Shown here in pieces: positions 6,445 to 6,637 of a DNA stretch of 6,637 nt; position 1 is the stretch's first letter, and every line of letters starts with the position of its first letter. The translations under genes and the position numbers were made by a program. Source of the DNA: Patescibacteria group bacterium (GTDB lineage Bacteria > Patescibacteriota > Saccharimonadia > Saccharimonadales > HK-STAS-PATE-42); assembly GCA_030917805.1 (NCBI GenBank), contig JAUPUA010000075.1, positions 1 to 6,637 of the forward strand, read 5' to 3'. The notes beneath the pieces are model-generated. The model was given only the letters and a program-made list of their open reading frames with translations. It did not search any database and was not told the DNA's origin.

Positions 6445-6473
6445 AGTGTATACTCATTTACTCATTTACTCAA
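6445..6473 (-). promoter_or_regulatory. Promoter of the packaging/head operon, probably leaderless
   Basis: On the minus strand TTGAGT (6473-6468; four of six consensus matches) and TACACT (6450-6445; four of six) are spaced by exactly 17 bp. The -10 ends 6 nt before the ATG at 6438, the same geometry as the promoter at the left end of the window. An A-rich tract lies further upstream (6497-6505). The hexamers are modest; the spacing and the parallel with the second promoter carry the call. Confidence 0.6.
6449..6472 (-). repeat. Three tandem 8-bp repeats in the promoter; candidate RHH operator
   Basis: Minus-strand TGAGTAAA (6472-6465), TGAGTAAA (6464-6457) and TGAGTATA (6456-6449) are head-to-tail with no gaps. 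The last unit differs at one base. They run from the -35 hexamer through the spacer into the -10. Ribbon-helix-helix repressors such as MetJ bind tandem 8-bp boxes, so bound protein here would block RNA polymerase. The direct repeats are seen; binding is inferred. Confidence 0.55.
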
Positions 6474-6637
6474 GCCCTATATATACCTCTCCTATATTTT
6501 TTTAAGTACCTAAGAGACTCCTAACTGTAGGGAGTAGATTTATATGAGTACAAAGGAATCCCCCACAACAACAACATATTATATATATAGTAGGAGAATA
6601 GTGTCTTTTAACAGGTAGAATAAGGGGGATATACCCC
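6474..6637. other. AT-rich upstream region without a supported gene
   Basis: No convincing gene is seen on either strand. The stretch holds a T7 run (6499-6503 region on the plus strand), a bulged hairpin ACTCCTA-ACTG-TAGGGAGT (6517-6535), a CAACAACAACA run (6565-6575) beside an AT alternation, and GGGG-ATATA-CCCC at the right edge (6625-6637). The last could belong to a terminator of an upstream unit but is cut by the window end. None has a clear function from sequence alone. Confidence 0.4.

Noticed and set aside
6517..6535. Hairpin ACTCCTA-ACTG-TAGGGAGT as a terminator
   Set aside because: The stem has a bulge and no T-run follows on either strand (an A-run lies downstream on the minus strand), so it does not meet terminator criteria.
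6565..6575. CAACAACAACA as a repeat array or CRISPR-like element
   Set aside because: It is a single short trinucleotide run of fewer than four units, with no spacers.
6544..6618. Plus-strand mini-ORF of 24 codons (begins MSTKESPTTTTYY)
   Set aside because: A GGGAG lies 9 nt upstream, but the peptide is low-complexity, derived from the CAACAACA and AT runs, and no promoter is visible.
1..6637. Recoded stop codons (UGA or UAG read as amino acid)
   Set aside because: TGA ends the terminase and 104-aa genes and TAG ends the scaffold and capsid genes, each at the expected length with the next gene or a terminator close by. The standard bacterial code explains everything.

Overview
The window is the head-morphogenesis (structural) module of a tailed double-stranded DNA bacteriophage (Caudoviricetes) or a prophage of that kind. 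All recognisable genes lie on the minus strand, so transcription runs from the right edge to the left. The anchor genes are a large terminase, a portal, a scaffold-like protein and an N4-gp56-type major capsid protein. The host cannot be named from this sequence. The DNA is AT-rich, and TAA, TAG and TGA all serve as stops at gene ends, which fits the standard bacterial code and argues against UGA recoding. No integrase, tRNA, rRNA, insertion sequence or CRISPR array is visible.

Layout in transcription order: (1) 6439-6637 has no supported gene but carries the module's promoter, TTGAGT-N17-TACACT, filled with three tandem 8-bp TGAGTAAA-type repeats. (2) 6438-6154 encodes a 94-aa ribbon-helix-helix protein with a C-terminal Cys/His cluster. 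It is a likely regulator of its own promoter and possibly the small terminase. (3) 6154-4805 is terL. (4) 4808-4461 is a 115-aa unknown with two DUF2292-like halves. (5) 4446-2500 is the portal. (6) 2488-2174 and 2187-1954 are two overlapping small unknown proteins. (7) An internal promoter, TTGACA-N18-TATAAC, sits over the end of the second small gene. (8) 1858-1118 is the scaffold candidate. (9) 1094-183 is the major capsid protein. (10) A hairpin-plus-U-tract terminator lies at 153-129. (11) A second promoter with a perfect extended -10 then drives a gene that starts at 107 and runs off the left edge.

The genes fit one assembly pathway. Scaffold and capsid protein build the procapsid around the portal, and terminase docks on the portal to package DNA. 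The internal promoter would supply extra scaffold and capsid, the proteins needed in hundreds of copies.

Translation starts fall into three groups. Promoter-proximal genes (6438 and 107) have a -10 hexamer exactly 6 nt before ATG and no credible Shine-Dalgarno, which suggests leaderless mRNAs. Overlapping genes (6154, 4808, 2187) lack good Shine-Dalgarno sites and probably depend on translational coupling. Genes after a gap (4446, 2488, 1858, 1094) have clear GGAG-type sites. The least conventional elements are the repeat-filled operator/promoter, the paired leaderless promoters, the A8 overlap between the two small genes and the duplicated DUF2292-like protein.
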